Shown: in pieces, positions 17,232 to 27,202 of the stretch
Layout of the letters: every line of letters starts with the position of its first letter
Numbering within the stretch: the first letter of the stretch is position 1
NCBI RefSeq assembly: GCF_017377745.1
Contig: NZ_JAFVMG010000009.1
Location: 49,114 to 113,113, forward strand
DNA: 64,000 nucleotides
Direction: 5' to 3'
Source: Acetobacter suratthaniensis
Lineage (GTDB): Bacteria > Pseudomonadota > Alphaproteobacteria > Acetobacterales > Acetobacteraceae
Position numbers and translations under genes: made by a program
Notes under the pieces: generated by a model
What the model saw: only the letters and a program-made list of their open reading frames with translations
Databases searched by the model: none
Told to the model about the DNA's origin: nothing

Positions 17232-18062
17232 ATGCGCGCACTCGCCTCGTTTTTCCGCCCGGCCCTTACTGGCCCGGCCCCTTTTCGCGCGGGTCTGGCC
17301 GTGCTGGCGGCCCTGTCCGCCGCCCCTGCGGCCCTGCCCTCCGGGGCGCTGGCCGCTACGGCATCCAGCACTCCCGCGGCAGGCAGCTTTACCCCGACCC
17401 AGCGGGCGGAAATCATTTCCATCGTACGCGAGGCGCTGAAATCCGACCCAAGCATTCTGTCCGATGCCGTGGCCTCGCTACAGGCCCATGCAGCGGAACA
17501 GAAATCAGCCTCGGCCCTGGATGTCGTGCGCCACAACCCGAGCCTATTCGGCAAAAGCAGCACGGATGTCGTGATCGGCAACCCGCATGGCACGCTTGAA
17601 GTGGTAGAATTCTACGACCCGCGCTGCCCCTACTGCCGCAAGGTGCTCGAAGATCTGACCACCCTGAGCGCCTCGGAACCCGAACTGAGGCTGGTGGAAA
17701 AAGTTATTCCCATTCTTGGCCCCAACAGCACGCTGGACGCGCAGGCCATCATGGCGGCGGGGCGGCAGAATGCCTATCTGGCTTTCCAGAAAGCGCTCAT
17801 GACCGATACCGGCGCACCGGGCATGGAACGTATCCGCCGGGTTGCGGCCAGCACCGGGCTGGATACCGCAAAGCTGGAACATGATATGACCAGCAGCGAA
17901 ACCGCCACCGCCCTTGCACGCAATGTGGCGCTGGCCCGCTCGATCGGGCTGGACGGCACACCCACCTTTATTATCGGCACGCACGAAATCATTCCCGGTG
18001 CGGTCTCTCTGGAAGAACTTCAGGCCGCCCTGTCGCGCCTGAAAATGGCCACGCACCCGTAA
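17232..18062 (+). CDS. Periplasmic DsbA-family thiol:disulfide oxidoreductase
   Basis: A 276-residue exported thioredoxin-fold protein. An N-terminal signal peptide (hydrophobic stretch ending GALAATASS) is followed by a helical pre-domain, then the active site FYDPRCPYCRKVLEDL (CPYC) and the cis-proline loop GLDGTPTFIIG. Layout and length match DsbA-like proteins of the BdbD/ScsC group found in alphaproteobacteria, which oxidise or isomerise cysteines of exported proteins. No DsbB is adjacent. The gene is divergent from the GGT-like gene and ends at a strong hairpin. Confidence 0.88.
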   Translation: MRALASFFRPALTGPAPFRAGLAVLAALSAAPAALPSGALAATASSTPAAGSFTPTQRAEIISIVREALKSDPSILSDAVASLQAHAAEQKSASALDVVRHNPSLFGKSSTDVVIGNPHGTLEVVEFYDPRCPYCRKVLEDLTTLSASEPELRLVEKVIPILGPNSTLDAQAIMAAGRQNAYLAFQKALMTDTGAPGMERIRRVAASTGLDTAKLEHDMTSSETATALARNVALARSIGLDGTPTFIIGTHEIIPGAVSLEELQAALSRLKMATHP

Positions 18063-18101
18063 AACAACTCCGGGGGGGCGAGGAAAAACGCCCCCAAACG
18101 A

Positions 18102-18144
18102 CACCGCCCCGATACACCCGCTTGCGTGGTGTATCGGGGCGGTG
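18102..18144. terminator. Strong bidirectional hairpin between dsbA-like gene and hemA
   Basis: CACCGCCCCGATACAC pairs perfectly with GTGTATCGGGGCGGTG (17 bp with the next C-G pair, 10-nt loop). It sits in a convergent gap (18063-18213) between two gene ends. A second smaller hairpin, GGGGGCG/CGCCCCC, lies at 18074-18095. Neither has a strong T tract, but stem stability and location support transcript termination or 3' end protection on both strands. Confidence 0.72.
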
Positions 18145-18213
18145 GAAACCATCAGCCACGCTGCTCTTTGCTCATGCCCCGCAAGGCAGCGGCAAAGAGC
18201 GGTGCTGATGTGT

Positions 18214-19479
18214 TCAGGCGGCCTGTCCGGCGGTCTCGCGGGCAGGGATAACCCCTTCCTCGCGCAGCAGAAGACCGAGAGCGCGCACCATGTCGTCCAT
18301 CATCTCATCCGTATGGAACGGGCCGGGGGTCAGGCGCAGGCGCTCGGTTCCCTCTGGCACGGTCGGATAATTGATGGGCGTTGCATAATGCCCGAACTCG
18401 TTAAGCAGGCGGCGGCTGATACGCTTGCAGCGCTCCGCATCGCCTACAGGAATAGGCACGATATGGCTCGGGGTCATGGTAAACGGCACCCCGGCTGCAC
18501 GCAGCTTGTGGCGGAACATGTCCACCCGCTCGAACAGGGTTTCGCGCCGCCAGCTTTCCGCACGCACCTTGCGTACACTGGCCAGTGCGGCTCCCACCAC
18601 GCAGGGCGGCAGGGCGGTTGTGAAAATAAAGCCCGACGCCGTAGAGCGCAGGAAATCCACAATCGTGGCAGAAGCGGTAATGTAACCGCCATGCACGCCA
18701 AAGCCTTTGGCCAGCGTGCCTTCGATAATATCCACCTGATCGGCCACGCCATCGCGCTGGGAAACACCGCCGCCTTCCGCGCCGTACAGCCCTACGGCAT
18801 GCACTTCGTCCAGATAGGTCAGCGCCCCGTAGCGGCGAGCCAGCGCACAGATTCCGGCAATATCCGAAATATCGCCATCCATCGAATACACGCTCTCGAA
18901 CGCAATCAGCTTGGGCGCATCCGCCGGAGCGGCGGCCAGCTTGGCCTCCAGATCCGCCAGATCGTTATGCGCGAAAATAACGGTCTGAGACCCGCGCGCG
19001 CCCTTGATGCCCGCAATCATGGAGGCATGGTTGAGCTGGTCGGAAAAGCAGATCCAGCCGGGCATCGAGGTCAGGATTGTCTGAAGACTGGCCTGATTGG
19101 ACACATAGCCCGAAATAAACAGAAGCCCGGCTTCCTTGCCGTGCAGGGCTGCCAGTTCGGCCTCAAGCTGGTTATGCAGCGGGCTGGTACCCGCGATATT
19201 GCGCGTGCCGCCAGCCCCCGCGCCATGCGCGCGCACGGCCTCGATGGCGGCTTCCTGCACTTCGGGCACCACACCCATGCCCAGATAGTCGTTGGTTGAC
19301 CACACAACCACATCGCGCGCGCCGGAAACATCCTGACGCTCTTCCTCATAGACGGGGAAATGCTCCGCCTGACGCGAAAGCGGCGTAAACGTCCGGTACC
19401 GGCCTGCGTGCCGGATCCGGTCAAGCGCCTCGTCGCAATGGTTATAAAAGGGGTGCCGGGCGTTCTTGATCGCTCCCAC
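18214..19479 (-). CDS. hemA: 5-aminolevulinate synthase
   Basis: PLP enzyme that condenses glycine and succinyl-CoA to start heme synthesis by the C4 route. The 421-residue product shows [57 protein letters not shown] and the PLP lysine in [13 protein letters not shown]. It starts with GTG at 19479, preceded by AGGAGAG at good spacing. Heme supply matters here because acetic acid bacteria rely on heme-rich respiratory dehydrogenases; hemE and hemJ lie further along in the window. Confidence 0.96.
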   Translation of the reverse strand: MGAIKNARHPFYNHCDEALDRIRHAGRYRTFTPLSRQAEHFPVYEEERQDVSGARDVVVWSTNDYLGMGVVPEVQEAAIEAVRAHGAGAGGTRNIAGTSPLHNQLEAELAALHGKEAGLLFISGYVSNQASLQTILTSMPGWICFSDQLNHASMIAGIKGARGSQTVIFAHNDLADLEAKLAAAPADAPKLIAFESVYSMDGDISDIAGICALARRYGALTYLDEVHAVGLYGAEGGGVSQRDGVADQVDIIEGTLAKGFGVHGGYITASATIVDFLRSTASGFIFTTALPPCVVGAALASVRKVRAESWRRETLFERVDMFRHKLRAAGVPFTMTPSHIVPIPVGDAERCKRISRRLLNEFGHYATPINYPTVPEGTERLRLTPGPFHTDEMMDDMVRALGLLLREEGVIPARETAGQAA

Positions 19480-19575
19480 GCTAGGTCTCTCCTCGCTCCC
19501 TGTCAGAAATGGCTGGGGCCGGGTGCTCGCCCCCTTGCCATTTGCCCGTGCTGGCGCCGACCGCTCCGTGTCGGT

Positions 19576-20100
19576 TTATCGCACATACACCCGCACGGTA
19601 GGCTTCGTCACGGTCGAATCCGGCATGGCCGTCATCTCGACCTGTGCCTGCGGCACGCCTGCATCCATCAGCGCCTGCATAACGGCCCGTCCATCCCCCG
19701 ATGCCAGGGCAATCAGGGCAGTGGAGACGAACCTTTCCGCGTTGCTCCCCTCTTTATATGTCGGGGGCGGTACGGCCGGGCCGGGGGGCACGAGACAGCG
19801 CACAACAAACAGCGCCTCAGGCTTACGGGCCAGTGCGCGGCGCGCAATGTCCTGCACCTGCGCTTTCCAGTCTGCCTCGGGGGTGCCTGCCACCAACTCT
19901 ATCAGCGGCGGAGCGGGCGGGCGGCCGGGGCGCGCAGGCGGCACATAAGGCCGGGGCGGTACACCGGCATGCGGATTGAAGGTTTTCTGGTCAACCAGCT
20001 TACAGCCTGTCAGGCTCAGCAGCACAAAGGACAGGGGCAGGGCGGTTAATGCCCACTGACGACCCGTCCGAAAAAAATCCTGAATGGAAACCGGCTGCAT
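19576..20100 (-). CDS. Proline-rich lipoprotein of unknown function
   Basis: Family not recognised. The 174-residue product has a signal segment ending in the lipobox LTGC (about residues 31-34), then a Pro-rich linker (PPRPYVPPARPGRPPAPP), then a folded region of about 110 residues rich in alanine. The region LARKPEALFVVRCLVPPGP to GVPQAQVEMTAMPDSTVTKPTVRVYVR resembles the small periplasmic domains in which an alpha-beta unit ends in a strand, but no specific family can be named. It lies 96 bp upstream of hemA on the same strand and may share its transcript. Confidence 0.65.
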   Translation of the reverse strand: MQPVSIQDFFRTGRQWALTALPLSFVLLSLTGCKLVDQKTFNPHAGVPPRPYVPPARPGRPPAPPLIELVAGTPEADWKAQVQDIARRALARKPEALFVVRCLVPPGPAVPPPTYKEGSNAERFVSTALIALASGDGRAVMQALMDAGVPQAQVEMTAMPDSTVTKPTVRVYVR

Positions 20101-20335
20101 GGTCGAAGAATGCTCCCTGCTGGTTACGCGCAGGCCCCGCTCCGGCCCGCCCTGCCGGGCCTGTACGGCACGACGACTCGCTTCTCTTCCTCCTTTCTTT
20201 CGCGCCTGCCAGCAGCCCGCGCAAGCCCCCAGCGTCTTTTACGCTCTGGCCAAACGCTGCACGCCCCGCTTAAAATAGCCGCCAAAGCTGGAGCGCCCGC
20301 AGGCGCGCCATGCGCTCGCCCTCGTCTGGAACCCG

Positions 20336-22285
20336 ATGGCCACACACACCATCCTTGCCCCCTCCGCCGTGCAAGACGGCCCGCAGGCTGCCCTTTCGGC
20401 TCAGGATGCGCTGGTCATCCGGCTGGCCACGGCCGCCCGCGCCCTACTGGACGACCCAGCGGCACAAGACGCCGCCCAGAGCCACAACGCCACCGAACTG
20501 CATCAGCTCTGCCTTGTCGTAACCGCCTTATGGTGCCGCGTCCTGCGGTATGACCCCGCCACACCCGACTGGCCCGACCGCGACCGTTTTATCGTGCCCT
20601 CCCAAGCCATGCTGCCGCTGCTGCGGGCCATGCTGCTCCTGAGCACCCCCGAACCAGACACCACCCTACCGCTGGACTTTGGCCTGCACCCGGCGGTGGA
20701 AATAGCCCCCGGCCCCGCCGGGCAAGGCATTGCCTCGGCCGTGGGTATGGCGCTGGCCGAAGAAATTCTGGCGGCTCGGCATGGCCGCTCGCTCGTCAAC
20801 CACCGGACATGGGTTCTGGCGCGTGACAGCGACCTGCTGACCGGCATAGCCCTTGAAGCCGCCCAGCTTGCCGGGCGATTTGGCCTGAACCGGCTGGCGG
20901 TGCTGGTCTGCCCGGCCCCCCGCACCGACCCGACCGATTTTTCAGACTCGCTGGCGCGGTTTGGTGCATCGGGCTGGAGCGTGCGCAGGGTCAACGCCCA
21001 CAGCCTGCCCGCCATCACCGCAGCCCTGAACGCTACCTTGCGGGCGCGCAAGCCCACCCTGCTGGCCTGCCTGCCCGATGGCCCGAACCCGCACCCCCCC
21101 ATGCCCGCCGAGGAAGAACAGACCGGCCCATGGAGCCCCACCGCGCGGCGCGGCGCATCGGCCCGGCGCTCATGGCTGCGGCGGCTGACCCGCCACAGGG
21201 CGCGCACCCAGTTCGAGCGCGAGCAGGCGGGCCTTGCCCCCCCGCTGCTCTCCGAGGACTGGCCACGCCTGTGGCGGCATGACCTGCGGGGCAATTCCTC
21301 GCAGCATGTCGCACTGGCAGGGCTTCGCACGCTCCAGATATTACGGCCCGAACTGGCCGTGCTGGCGGCGGCCTCCAGCACATCCGGCTCGGCCCACGAT
21401 ATTCCCGACCCGCACTGGCCCTGCGGCCTGCAAGAACACGGCATGGCGGGCATGCTGGGGGGCATGGCCCTGCATGGCGGCGTACTGGCCTGCGGGGTTG
21501 CGGGCATGATTACCATCGACCGCATGCGCCCAGCCCTGCGCATGACCGCCCTCATGCGCCGTAAGGTACTATATCTGCTCACCAATGACGGGCTGGCCCT
21601 GAGCGATGGCGGAGGGGGCTGGCAACCCGTGGAACAACTGGCCAGCCTGCGCGCCATGCCGCACCTTGCCGTGTTCCGCCCCGCCAGTGCGCAGGAAACC
21701 TTTGCCTGCTGGCAGGCAGCACTTCTCTGGCCCGAAGGCCCGGCCCTGCTGGTGCTCTGCCCGCATGATATGCCCGACCCCACCGCCCCGGACGGCAACA
21801 GCCCCCCCTCCGGCACAGGAGCCTCGGGCTTTGGTTCCGCCACCCATGGCGGCTATGTGCTGTCCGGCACGCGCAATAGGCTGGTGACCCTGATTGCCTC
21901 CGGGCCGGAAGTAGCCGTTGCCACGGCGGCCGCCCGGCTTCTGGCCGTGCAGGGCATACGGGCTGCGGTGGTATCCATCTGCTGTTGGGAAGTCTTTGCC
22001 CGCCAGACCGAAGCCTACCGCGCCACCGTGCTGGGGAGCACCCAGAACGACACGCCATCGCCCCTGCGGGTTGGCATAGAAGCCGCCAGCAGTTTTGGCT
22101 GGGAACGGTGGCTTGGGGCTGATGGAATTTTCATCGGAATGGATGATTTTGGCATATCCGCCCCGGCCAACGCGGTGTATGAACGCTTCGGTATAACAGC
22201 CAAAGCAGTCTGCGGCAGGGTTATGGAACGCCTTGGCGTAGTCGCCACGGAGCAAGGGTCAGCCCAAGAGGCGGATCTGTCCTAG
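20336..22285 (+). CDS. Transketolase-like protein lacking cofactor and catalytic residues (probable pseudoenzyme)
   Basis: 649 residues that follow the full-length transketolase layout. Recognisable anchors are DWPDRDRFIVP (about 78-88), APGPAGQGIASAVGMALAEE (124-143), LQEHGMAGMLGGMALHGG (365-382), PVEQLASLRAMPHL (431-444) and GMDDFGISAPANAVYERFG near the end. The usual GHGSM is SQAML (89-93), the ThDP-binding GDG is RDS (163-165), the DDN-IS metal motif is missing, and the histidine of GPTHQPVEQ is lost (GGGWQPVEQ). Of the main catalytic residues only Glu367 remains. The reading frame is intact and codon use matches neighbours, arguing against recent decay. It is 36 bp before gap and probably co-transcribed with gap-pgk. 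Confidence 0.85.
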   Translation: MATHTILAPSAVQDGPQAALSAQDALVIRLATAARALLDDPAAQDAAQSHNATELHQLCLVVTALWCRVLRYDPATPDWPDRDRFIVPSQAMLPLLRAMLLLSTPEPDTTLPLDFGLHPAVEIAPGPAGQGIASAVGMALAEEILAARHGRSLVNHRTWVLARDSDLLTGIALEAAQLAGRFGLNRLAVLVCPAPRTDPTDFSDSLARFGASGWSVRRVNAHSLPAITAALNATLRARKPTLLACLPDGPNPHPPMPAEEEQTGPWSPTARRGASARRSWLRRLTRHRARTQFEREQAGLAPPLLSEDWPRLWRHDLRGNSSQHVALAGLRTLQILRPELAVLAAASSTSGSAHDIPDPHWPCGLQEHGMAGMLGGMALHGGVLACGVAGMITIDRMRPALRMTALMRRKVLYLLTNDGLALSDGGGGWQPVEQLASLRAMPHLAVFRPASAQETFACWQAALLWPEGPALLVLCPHDMPDPTAPDGNSPPSGTGASGFGSATHGGYVLSGTRNRLVTLIASGPEVAVATAAARLLAVQGIRAAVVSICCWEVFARQTEAYRATVLGSTQNDTPSPLRVGIEAASSFGWERWLGADGIFIGMDDFGISAPANAVYERFGITAKAVCGRVMERLGVVATEQGSAQEADLS

Positions 22286-22321
22286 AAGAAGATCATAAAA
22301 AAAACTACGGAGAACCACCCC

Positions 22322-23344
22322 ATGGCAGTCAAAATCGCAATTAATGGCTTTGGCCGGATCGGCCGTCTTGTCCTGCGCGGCATTATTGAAAGTGGCCGCA
22401 CCGATGTCGTGCCGGTCGCCATCAACGATCTCGGCAGTGTTGAAGACAACGCCCACCTGCTCAGCTATGACAGCGTGCACGGCCGTCTGGCCGCCGATGT
22501 AAAAGTTGTAGACGGCAAACTGGTCATTTCCGCCAATGGCCGCACATGGGACCCCATCACCGTTTCCGCCGAGCGCGACCCCTCCAAGGTGCCTTTCGCG
22601 GGCATTGACGTGGCGATGGAATGCACGGGCCTGTTCACCACGCGTGAAAAAGCCGCTCAGCTTCTGGCCGCTGGCGCGCGCAAGGTAATCGTATCCGCCC
22701 CCGCAACCGATGTGGATGCCACCATCGTTTACGGCGTGAACGAGTCCGTTCTGACCGCCGACATGGAGGTTATCTCCAACGCTTCGTGCACCACCAACTG
22801 TCTGGCTCCGGTAGCCAAGGTGCTGGAAGACGCCTTCGGGATCGAACGCGGCTACATGGTCACGATCCATTCCTACACCGGCGATCAGCGCACGGTGGAC
22901 ACCCTGCACAAAGACCTCCGCCGCGCCCGCGCTGCTGGCCTGAACATGATCCCCACCTCCACCGGGGCAGCCCGCGCCGTGGGTCTGGTTCTGCCGCAGC
23001 TCAAGGGCAAGCTGGATGGCACCGCCATTCGCGTGCCTACGGCCAATGTGTCCGTGGTGTCGCTGGACTTCGTGCCCAAGACCGCACCCGCCAGTGTCGA
23101 AGCCGTAAATGCCGCCATCAAGGCCGTGGTGGATTCCGGCAGCATGAAGAACGCTCTGGCTTACTGTGATGCGCCGCTGGTCAGCTCCGACTTCAACCAC
23201 GCCATTGCATCCTCCACCTTCGATGCCACCCAGACCGCTCTGGTCGATGGCGGCAAGCTGGTGCGCGTATGCTCCTGGTACGACAATGAATGGGGCTTCT
23301 CCAACCGCATGTCCGACACGGCAGCCCTGTTCGGTTCGCTCTAA
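22322..23344 (+). CDS. gap: Glyceraldehyde-3-phosphate dehydrogenase
   Basis: Glycolytic and gluconeogenic enzyme that oxidises G3P to 1,3-bisphosphoglycerate with NAD. The 340-residue product begins with the Rossmann motif INGFGRIGR, has the catalytic [12 protein letters not shown] (cysteine near 154), the histidine in [10 protein letters not shown], and the C-terminal [13 protein letters not shown]. Aspartate at the end of beta-2 (AINDLG) suggests NAD preference. A ribosome site (CTACGGAGAACC) precedes the ATG. The stop overlaps the pgk start by one base (TAATG). Confidence 0.97.
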   Translation: MAVKIAINGFGRIGRLVLRGIIESGRTDVVPVAINDLGSVEDNAHLLSYDSVHGRLAADVKVVDGKLVISANGRTWDPITVSAERDPSKVPFAGIDVAMECTGLFTTREKAAQLLAAGARKVIVSAPATDVDATIVYGVNESVLTADMEVISNASCTTNCLAPVAKVLEDAFGIERGYMVTIHSYTGDQRTVDTLHKDLRRARAAGLNMIPTSTGAARAVGLVLPQLKGKLDGTAIRVPTANVSVVSLDFVPKTAPASVEAVNAAIKAVVDSGSMKNALAYCDAPLVSSDFNHAIASSTFDATQTALVDGGKLVRVCSWYDNEWGFSNRMSDTAALFGSL

Positions 23345-24570
23345 TGGCCGAAGCCCTTCCCTTCGCAACGCTGGATACGCTTGACCCCAAGGGCAAGCGC
23401 ATTCTCGTGCGCGTGGACCTGAACGTACCGATGAAGGACGGTCAGGTTGGCGATCAGACCCGGATCGAACGGATTGTCCCCACAATCCGCGAACTGGCGG
23501 ACAAAGGTGGGCGGGTTATCCTGCTCAGCCATTTCGACCGCCCCAAGGGCAAGGTCGTGCCCGACATGTCGCTCAAGCCCATTGCTACGGCACTGGCCAC
23601 CGCACTGGGTCGGCCTGTCAGCTTCGCGCATGACTGCATTGGCGATGAAGCCGAAGCCGCCGTGCGCACCCTGCGCGATGGCGAGGTGCTGCTGCTGGAA
23701 AATACCCGCTTCCAGCCCGGCGAGGAAAAGAACGACCCCGATCTGGCCACGGCCATTGCCCGTCTGGGCGATGTGTACGTGAACGACGCCTTTTCCGCGG
23801 CACACCGCGCCCATGCCTCCACCGCTGGCGTGGCAGAACACCTGCCCGCCTTTGGTGGCCGCCTGATGGAAGCCGAACTGGCCGCCCTGTATGCCGCCCT
23901 TGAAAACCCCGAACGCCCCGTGGGCGCCATCGTGGGTGGGGCCAAGATTTCCACCAAGCTGGAACTGCTTGAAAACATGCTGGCCAAGGTGAACATGCTC
24001 GCCATTGGCGGGGCTATGGCCAATACGTTCCTTGCGGCTCAGGGCGTGAATGTCGGCAAATCCCTCAAGGAAGAGGAAATGCTCGACACCGCGCGCAAGA
24101 TCATGGCCGAAGCCAAAACGCGCGGCTGCGATCTGGTTCTGCCGGTGGATGTGGTCGTAACCGAGGAATTCATGGCTGGCGCCCCCACGCGGGTCGTGCC
24201 GGTATCGGAAATTCCCGATGGCTGGATGGCGCTCGATGTCGGCCCTCAGAGCGTGCAGATGCTCAACGCCAAACTGGCAGGGCTGAAAACGCTGGTCTGG
24301 AATGGCCCGCTGGGCGTGTTTGAACTGCCTCCCTTCGACGAGGGCACAAACGCTGTCGCACAGGAAGCCGCACGGCTGACAAAAGCCGGCACGCTCAAGA
24401 CCGTGGCAGGTGGTGGGGATACCGTGGCCGCCCTGCGCCATGCAGGTGTGCTGGACGACATGACCTATGTCTCGACCGCCGGGGGCGCGTTCCTTGAGTG
24501 GCTGGAAGGCAAGATCCTGCCGGGCCTTACGGCTATCAGCACCACACTGGAAAAAACGCTGCCGGTCTGA
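23344..24570 (+). CDS. pgk: Phosphoglycerate kinase
   Basis: Transfers phosphate between 1,3-bisphosphoglycerate and ADP. The 408-residue product has [18 protein letters not shown], the substrate-binding [44 protein letters not shown] and the nucleotide loop [11 protein letters not shown]. Length and motif order are normal. The ATG shares its A with the last base of the gap stop, so translation is coupled; an upstream in-frame ATG at 23290 lies inside gap and was rejected. Transcription probably ends at the hairpin at 24591. Confidence 0.97.
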   Translation: MAEALPFATLDTLDPKGKRILVRVDLNVPMKDGQVGDQTRIERIVPTIRELADKGGRVILLSHFDRPKGKVVPDMSLKPIATALATALGRPVSFAHDCIGDEAEAAVRTLRDGEVLLLENTRFQPGEEKNDPDLATAIARLGDVYVNDAFSAAHRAHASTAGVAEHLPAFGGRLMEAELAALYAALENPERPVGAIVGGAKISTKLELLENMLAKVNMLAIGGAMANTFLAAQGVNVGKSLKEEEMLDTARKIMAEAKTRGCDLVLPVDVVVTEEFMAGAPTRVVPVSEIPDGWMALDVGPQSVQMLNAKLAGLKTLVWNGPLGVFELPPFDEGTNAVAQEAARLTKAGTLKTVAGGGDTVAALRHAGVLDDMTYVSTAGGAFLEWLEGKILPGLTAISTTLEKTLPV

Positions 24571-24590
24571 ACCCCGGCAGGCACAGCCTC

Positions 24591-24622
24591 CCCCTTTGTC
24601 TGGCCATAACCGGACAAAGGGG
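24591..24622. terminator. Hairpin between pgk and the FkbM gene
   Basis: CCCCTTTGTC at 24591-24600 pairs with GACAAAGGGG at 24613-24622 (10 bp, extendable inside by GG/CC). It lies 21 bp after the pgk stop and 17 bp after the end of the opposing methyltransferase gene, so it may serve both transcripts. There is no clear T tract. Confidence 0.65.
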
Positions 24623-24638
24623 CGGTGGCCCGCTACCC

Positions 24639-25529
24639 TTAAAAAAAGATACCCGCCAGATGCGGTGGCACCGCCAGGATGTTCTCCTGCTTGCCAGCCC
24701 AGTCAAACGCAACGGGCACAAAATCCTCCACCTTGGTACGAATAGCCAGAACACGATAGCCACGCGGCAGGGTGTTCATGAATGTTTCCTCATTCACAAA
24801 GCTTTTTTTCGTATCCCGGTTCAGCTCCATAATAATAACCGGCTGATCACGCTCCAGCGTCCTGCGCAGGCCGCGCAGCACATGCGGCTCAAACCCCTCC
24901 ACATCAATCTTCACCAGCCCAATGGCGACCGGTATATCCGCAAGAACCGTATCACCCACACGCACAGGCAGCGGCACCCCAGAACCGGCTTTGGAAGCTG
25001 TTATAAAATATCCTGTTCCCATATTGTCTTTTTCAGGCGGGACAAATAAAAGCGCCCCCGCCTTATCCCCCAGACCAAAGGGGAAAAGCCTGATATTGGA
25101 AAAACCGTTTCTTTCTACATTGCTTTTTAATCTTGAAAAAACAGCCGGAAATGGTTCAAACGCCAGAACGGATGAAAACAGCCTGCTACCCAGAATGGAA
25201 AACAGCCCGCTATTGGCTCCAATATCCAGAAAAGCCTGCTCCGAAAGACCGGGAATAATTTTCACACAATACTGCATGCAGGATAGCGTGCTCTGCTCAT
25301 ACATGCCGGTATAATAAACAAATGTATCAATAAGATTGGACGGAGCGCAGCAATAGTCCAATCCGAACAGATTTACGCGGCGCTCCCCCTTCAAGCCCCG
25401 TGGCACCAGCCAGCCCAGCAGCTTTCTGCGCAGCGCAAATGGCAAAAACCGCCAGTGCAACACCCCACGCAGGAGCCGCTCCGCAACGCTGGGCCGCTCA
25501 ACCGACACAGGCTGAACCACAGCGCTCAC
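24639..25529 (-). CDS. FkbM-family SAM-dependent methyltransferase
   Basis: A 296-residue enzyme with the Rossmann SAM-binding site AFLDIGANSGLFSILGSRLF (about residues 111-130), the acidic motif SVLAFEPFPAVFSRLKSNVE, and the FkbM-type VKIDVEGFEPHVLRGL followed by IIMELN. Such enzymes usually O-methylate sugars or secondary metabolites. It starts with GTG overlapping the stop of the EamA transporter by 4 bp (GTGA). Base composition is more AT-rich than its neighbours in the central part (25000-25330), which may indicate transfer. The substrate is unknown. Confidence 0.88.
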   Translation of the reverse strand: MSAVVQPVSVERPSVAERLLRGVLHWRFLPFALRRKLLGWLVPRGLKGERRVNLFGLDYCCAPSNLIDTFVYYTGMYEQSTLSCMQYCVKIIPGLSEQAFLDIGANSGLFSILGSRLFSSVLAFEPFPAVFSRLKSNVERNGFSNIRLFPFGLGDKAGALLFVPPEKDNMGTGYFITASKAGSGVPLPVRVGDTVLADIPVAIGLVKIDVEGFEPHVLRGLRRTLERDQPVIIMELNRDTKKSFVNEETFMNTLPRGYRVLAIRTKVEDFVPVAFDWAGKQENILAVPPHLAGIFF

Positions 25530-26485
25530 TGGTCTTTCATAACCGCGACATCCCTCTGCATAGAGTGCTTTTTCCGCCGCGCAGGCATACGGCTAAACAA
25601 CTGCGCCACCAGCACCCCCCCCATAACAACAGCCCCACCAAACAGCGTACGCAGGCTTGGCACTTCCCCCAGCATGAAATACGCCATGACCAGCACCGTA
25701 GGCGCATCGAGATACAAAAAGCCTGCCGAACGCGCGACCCCCATACGCCCCACGACATGCGCCCAGGCAGCATAGCCAACAACGGAGGGGAAAATCGCCA
25801 GCACCAGCATCAGAATCCACGGAGCCATTCCATGCCCCTGTGCCTGCGTAATCGCACCCGGCAACCACGGAAGCAGCGCCACCGCCCCGCACAGTAAAAT
25901 CCATGCCGTTGTGGGCAGCGGGCCATAACGGCTGATAAGGGGTTTTTGCAGTACGTAATACAAAGCCGTACACAAAGCCGCAGCCAGAATACAGGAAGCC
26001 CCCGAACCAAAGGAAAAGCCACCCGGTTGCCCGCCCCCGATAATAGCAACCCCCAGAAAACTGATACCCGAGCCAACCCAGCCCGCAAGCGGCAGTTTTT
26101 CGCGTATGAAAACCACCGCCATCATGGCGGTCAGCAACGGAGAAATATTGATGAGCAGACTGGCCGCCCCGGCCGTAACGCTCTGCTCTCCCATGTTGAA
26201 CAGGATTGTATAAAGCGCAATGCCCACGCCGCCACACAATGCAAAACGCGGCAGATCAACCAGACGGGGTAAGGCAGGGCGCGTATAGGCCGCCCATGTC
26301 ATGATCAGCGTTGCCGCCAGAGCGTAACGCAATGCCGACAGCCCGGCTGGAGAAAAATACTCCAGCGCCATCCGAATAACCGGATAACCGCACGACCACG
26401 AAAGCAGGGTTACACACAGGGCAAAGAGCGGCAGGGGGTCATGGCTGCCTGAACGGACAGCACCAGTGCGATGATCATGCGCCAT
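25526..26485 (-). CDS. EamA/DMT-family transporter
   Basis: Inner-membrane protein of 319 residues with ten hydrophobic segments in two EamA repeats (LFALCVTLLSWSCGYPVIRMAL in the first, ILAAALCTALYYVLQKPLI starting the second). Family members export amino acids, purines or other small metabolites. An ATG at 26485 with a G-rich ribosome site (GGGTGTGGGT) was chosen over the GTG at 26518. The end overlaps the start of the FkbM methyltransferase, so the two are coupled; a shared role (export of a methylated product) is only a suggestion. Confidence 0.86.
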   Translation of the reverse strand: MAHDHRTGAVRSGSHDPLPLFALCVTLLSWSCGYPVIRMALEYFSPAGLSALRYALAATLIMTWAAYTRPALPRLVDLPRFALCGGVGIALYTILFNMGEQSVTAGAASLLINISPLLTAMMAVVFIREKLPLAGWVGSGISFLGVAIIGGGQPGGFSFGSGASCILAAALCTALYYVLQKPLISRYGPLPTTAWILLCGAVALLPWLPGAITQAQGHGMAPWILMLVLAIFPSVVGYAAWAHVVGRMGVARSAGFLYLDAPTVLVMAYFMLGEVPSLRTLFGGAVVMGGVLVAQLFSRMPARRKKHSMQRDVAVMKDQ

Positions 26486-26539
26486 ACCCACACCCTTTTC
26501 GGCCCTGCTGGCCCCCACCGAATATCGTAAAAAAAGCCC

Positions 26540-27202
26540 CTATTCGCGCCCCAGAACCTGATCATTCAGGAACGAAGACAGGGCACTGGCCGTAAAGTCC
26601 TGCTTCAAACGGGCTTCGTCATATTCCGTTTCCACCCATGTCAGAAACGGCAGGCGGCCTTCCGCTTCGGCCTGGTAACGCAGAAAAAACGCATCCAGTA
26701 TGCCGGTACGCGAACGCCTGAAATGCCCATACCGCCATGAAAGCTGCGCCAATGCTTGCTGCGCCGTACCGCCCTCAAACAGCACAACCAGACCAGAAGC
26801 CAGCCCCGCCCTGTCAGCACCGGATTTGCAGTGCATGAGCATGGGAAAGGTTAAAGACTGGTACAGTCCCGCAAAGCGCAAAATACGGTCACGGTGCGGT
26901 GCGCCACGGCTTTCAAACGCCATATCCACATGGGCCAGCCCCAGCCTGTGCGCGGCCTCACGCGACAGCGCATCCGATCCGCAACGACGATGCCCCCGCA
27001 GGTTTACCAGCGTACGCAGGCCCAATAGCCGGGCCGCCCGACGCAGGCGCGCAGGCGTAGGGTGGTTACAGCGATAAACCTTGCCCGGCACCACTTCATG
27101 AAAATTGGTCCATGCCAGACGAAACACGGCATGATCGACAAAAAGACTGTCGCTCCATGCCCGCGCCCGACCACGCCATGACGAAAGGTTACCATCAAAC
27201 AC
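26540..27202 (-). CDS. Dual-specificity-type protein tyrosine phosphatase
   Basis: A 220-residue cysteine phosphatase. The P-loop MLMHCKSGADRAGLASG carries the CX5R signature (Cys and Arg of CKSGADR), preceded by FHEVVPGKVYRCNHPTPARLRRA and the beta strand TLVNLRGHRRC, as in bacterial DSP-like phosphatases. The C-terminal half, with FLTWVETEYDEARLKQDF, is typical of the alphaproteobacterial form. The substrate may be a phosphotyrosine protein or an inositol phosphate. It stands alone, 22 bp before the transporter start region. Confidence 0.86.
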   Translation of the reverse strand: MFDGNLSSWRGRARAWSDSLFVDHAVFRLAWTNFHEVVPGKVYRCNHPTPARLRRAARLLGLRTLVNLRGHRRCGSDALSREAAHRLGLAHVDMAFESRGAPHRDRILRFAGLYQSLTFPMLMHCKSGADRAGLASGLVVLFEGGTAQQALAQLSWRYGHFRRSRTGILDAFFLRYQAEAEGRLPFLTWVETEYDEARLKQDFTASALSSFLNDQVLGRE

